NCBI GenBank assembly: GCA_003221005.1
Contig: QHTZ01000057.1
Coordinates: forward strand, 1-45,526
Length of the DNA stretch: 45,526 nucleotides
Source of the DNA: Gemmatimonadota bacterium
GTDB lineage: Bacteria; Gemmatimonadota; Gemmatimonadetes; Gemmatimonadales; GWC2-71-9
Reading direction: 5' to 3'
Made by a program: the position numbers and the translations under genes. Positions 44,259 through 45,526 of this stretch are shown here, piece by piece (the stretch's first letter is position 1; every line of letters starts with the position of its first letter). The notes beneath the pieces were generated by a model. It had not been told where the DNA came from. It ran no database searches and saw only the letters and a program-made list of their open reading frames with translations.

Positions 44259-44335
44259 GCGAACCGCCTGGAGCCCCTGATCCGGTCGAGGCGGCGGAGT
44301 ACCGCGCGGAGCGGTTTCCAGCTTCCCAAGACGTG

Positions 44336-44363
44336 ACGGCCGTCGCGCACCAGCGACGGCCGT
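44336..44363 (+). terminator. Intrinsic terminator after the protease gene
   Basis: ACGGCCGTCGC (44336-44346), loop GCACCA, then GCGACGGCCGT (44353-44363), an 11-bp GC-rich stem followed by TGAATTTT. It would end the protease transcript before the convergent PIN gene. Confidence 0.75.
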
Positions 44364-44425
44364 TGAATTTTCAACGAGTTACGCGACGCGAGCGCCGGCC
44401 AGCGCCGGCCCGAAACGCCCGCGTT

Positions 44426-44444
44426 GTGACCACCTGTGTTACCA
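44426..44444 (+). repeat. Direct repeat left of the PIN/RHH module
   Basis: GTGACCACCTGTGTTACCA matches the sequence at 45269-45287 at 17 of 19 positions. The two copies lie about 840 bp apart and flank the toxin-antitoxin genes. Could be att-like or transposition-related; could also reflect shared integrase-tail codons. Confidence 0.5.
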
Positions 44445-44473
44445 TCGTGGCGCATCGTCGCTCGCTTCGCCCG

Positions 44474-44878
44474 TCATCGGGTTCGCCGCAGGCGGTCCCA
44501 GCAGCCTCGCGGATTCACGATCGGCAGCGGGGCTCGCTCAGCGAGGCTCAAGAGATCCTTGTCGCCTGTGACGAGGAGCTCGGCCCCACCCGCCAGCGCC
44601 GAGGCGAGCACCCAGGTGTCATCTGGATCGCGCAGCGGGAGATCGGAGGGCGCGGTGGGGCGGGGCACGATAGTGTGGGAGCGGAGTTGGTCCTCGACCA
44701 GGGCGATTTCGGCTGGCGGCACCTTGAACCGCTCGCGCAAGACCCGGCGGAACTCCGTGAGATTGACTTCCCCGGTCAGCAGCCCGTGCTCCGCGACGAC
44801 GAGACGGAATAGGTCAGCGCTGAGGCCGCGCGTCGTGAAGGCGCTGATGAGGACGTTGGTGTCGAAGAAGACCTTCAC
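44474..44878 (-). CDS. PIN-domain toxin, VapC-like
   Basis: 134-residue PIN RNase fold (putative toxin family COG1569-like). Acidic active-site residues: Asp6 in 'FFDTNVLISA', Glu42 in 'NLTEF', Asp84/Asp87 in 'RDPDDTW' and Asp106 in 'TGDKDLL'. In toxin-antitoxin systems such RNases cut tRNA or rRNA; the target is unknown. Its start overlaps the stop of the antitoxin gene (ATGA), as expected for a pair. Confidence 0.85.
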   Translation of the reverse strand: MKVFFDTNVLISAFTTRGLSADLFRLVVAEHGLLTGEVNLTEFRRVLRERFKVPPAEIALVEDQLRSHTIVPRPTAPSDLPLRDPDDTWVLASALAGGAELLVTGDKDLLSLAERAPLPIVNPRGCWDRLRRTR

Positions 44879-45090
44879 GACACATCACGGAAGACGTCCT
44901 CATCAGTGAGGTAGCCGGCGGCCTCGGCGTAGGGCATCAGGCGTCGCCGCCCCTCATCGAAGCGCAGCAGCGCGATTTGGCGGCGCAGCGCGTCCCGTAC
45001 GACTTCACTGCGCGTCCGGCCGAGTCGCCGGCACAGGCGGTCGAGCTCGCGCTGGAGCTTGGAGTCGAGGCGGATCGTCACGGCGCTCAT
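44875..45090 (-). CDS. Ribbon-helix-helix antitoxin, CopG-like
   Basis: 71-residue DNA-binding protein with an N-terminal RHH fold ('TIRLDSKLQRELDRLCRRLG', 'SEVVRDALRRQI') and a C-terminal arm that would cover the PIN toxin. The start is taken at 45090; a start at 45126 would add residues not matching the family. It overlaps the toxin start by 4 bp. Confidence 0.82.
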   Translation of the reverse strand: MSAVTIRLDSKLQRELDRLCRRLGRTRSEVVRDALRRQIALLRFDEGRRRLMPYAEAAGYLTDEDVFRDVS

Positions 45091-45108
45091 GTATGACAGT
45101 GTAATACA
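45090..45108. promoter_or_regulatory. Candidate operator of the antitoxin-toxin pair
   Basis: TGTAT (45090-45094) and ATACA (45104-45108) are inverted around nine bases immediately upstream of the antitoxin ATG. On the minus strand TTACACT inside it could be a -10 box. RHH antitoxins usually bind such sites to repress their own operon. Confidence 0.4.
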
Positions 45109-45121
45109 GCACAGGGCCTGA

Positions 45122-45336
45122 GGCAAGCTACCAGATTCGGTTGGGGCAGAGGCGATGGTGCGCCGGGTCTACGGACACCTGGGGCAGGTCCGTCACCGAG
45201 CCGACGGGGTAGAGTACCGCGTTGAACAGTTCGCTGCTAAGTTTGGGGAGCGGTTGAGAGGGCTGGATGTTACCACCTATGTTACCACGGGCGTAGACAG
45301 CCAGCCTGACCGTGTAAGTGATGACGCTGTAACCTC

Positions 45337-45346
<10 letters not shown>
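45122..45346 (+). pseudogene. Probable tail of a tyrosine recombinase (integrase)
   Basis: An in-frame stretch with no start reads 'SVGAEAMVRRVYGHLGQ', which resembles the C-terminal 'RVYGHL' region holding the nucleophilic Tyr of phage-type integrases, then 'VTTYVTTG' and a stop at 45346. The frame begins just after a TGA at 45119-45121. The rest of the integrase is absent, and its 3' end overlaps the tRNA gene by 10 bp. An identity as an integrase remnant is likely but not certain, as only about 15 residues are diagnostic. Confidence 0.45.
45269..45287 (+). repeat. Direct repeat right of the PIN/RHH module
   Basis: GTTACCACCTATGTTACCA, 17 of 19 matches to 44426-44444. It lies within the probable integrase tail (encoding VTTYVT) and about 50 bp before the tRNA-Gly gene. 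Confidence 0.5.
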
Positions 45347-45408
<62 letters not shown>

Positions 45409-45424
45409 CTGTCGTTGTAAGACC

Positions 45425-45526
45425 ATGCCGCCGATTGGCTTACGGACCGCCCCTCGGTCCGCCCTGGCCCTCCTCCTGGGGGGTGCGAGCCTCCTCGGAG
45501 CTCAGCAGTGGGTTCCGCCCCGTCCG
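45425..45526 (+). CDS. Secreted protein, partial at window edge
   Basis: An ATG at 45425 opens a frame of 34 residues to the window end: a charged N-terminus, a hydrophobic core 'ALALLLGGASLLGA' and a likely signal cleavage near 'GAQQ'. The mature part is outside the window, so function cannot be given. It follows the tRNA gene by 16 bases. Confidence 0.5.
   Translation, partial: MPPIGLRTAPRSALALLLGGASLLGAQQWVPPRP

Overview
The window is high-GC DNA from a diderm bacterium. It carries lipid A synthesis, BamA, a Skp-like chaperone and Lol-type genes. It also has McsA-McsB-ClpC, a BshC-type bacillithiol enzyme, an LpxC-FabZ fusion, a PorV-like protein and several secreted lipoproteins. This mix fits Gemmatimonadota, but that placement is inference from gene content; no rRNA is present.

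Region 1 (1-7018, minus strand) is an accessory lipoprotein cluster. It holds three PD40 beta-propeller lipoproteins (one cut by the window edge, one frameshifted), two beta-helix lipoproteins and an alpha/beta-hydrolase lipoprotein. The genes look like products of local duplication. Two genes share nearly the same signal peptide and leader, a 3'-end ghost of a beta-helix gene survives, and GGACATT-type palindromic repeats sit at the joints.

Region 2 (7019-12699) holds a possible small gene, a small lipoprotein, era, a Trm112-like protein, a PorV-like barrel protein, a DUF5683-like protein, a response-regulator-like GGDEF protein and a zinc-ribbon/proline-rich protein. An 8-bp repeat (GACCGTCC) has entered the coding sequence of era and the signal-peptide region of the PorV-like gene.

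Region 3 (12808-42418, plus strand) is a very tightly packed gene train in which most neighbours overlap by 1-19 bp. In order: prfB (programmed frameshift), lysS, lolC/E, lolD, mcsA, mcsB, clpC, bamA, skp, lpxD, lpxC-fabZ, lpxA, a Gfo/Idh/MocA oxidoreductase, lpxB, a lysophospholipid acyltransferase-like gene, lpxK, glutamate dehydrogenase, rlmH, AMMECR1, bshC, a small membrane coiled-coil protein, murJ, uvrC, thrC, larC and a TPR protein. Envelope building (Lol, Bam, Skp, Lpx, MurJ) is thus co-located with protein quality control (McsAB-ClpC) and translation genes. The striking anomaly is that lpxC and lpxA both carry internal, frame-breaking deletions of roughly 35 codons, about 1 kb apart and with the same frame offset. 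LpxC loses its first zinc-ligand motif. Either the assembly is damaged here or the lineage is losing canonical lipid A synthesis.

Region 4 (42419-45526) holds a proline-rich secreted protein, a trypsin-like lipoprotein with a good terminator, a PIN/ribbon-helix-helix toxin-antitoxin pair flanked by 19-bp near-direct repeats, a probable integrase tail, tRNA-Gly(CCC), and the start of a secreted protein cut by the window edge.
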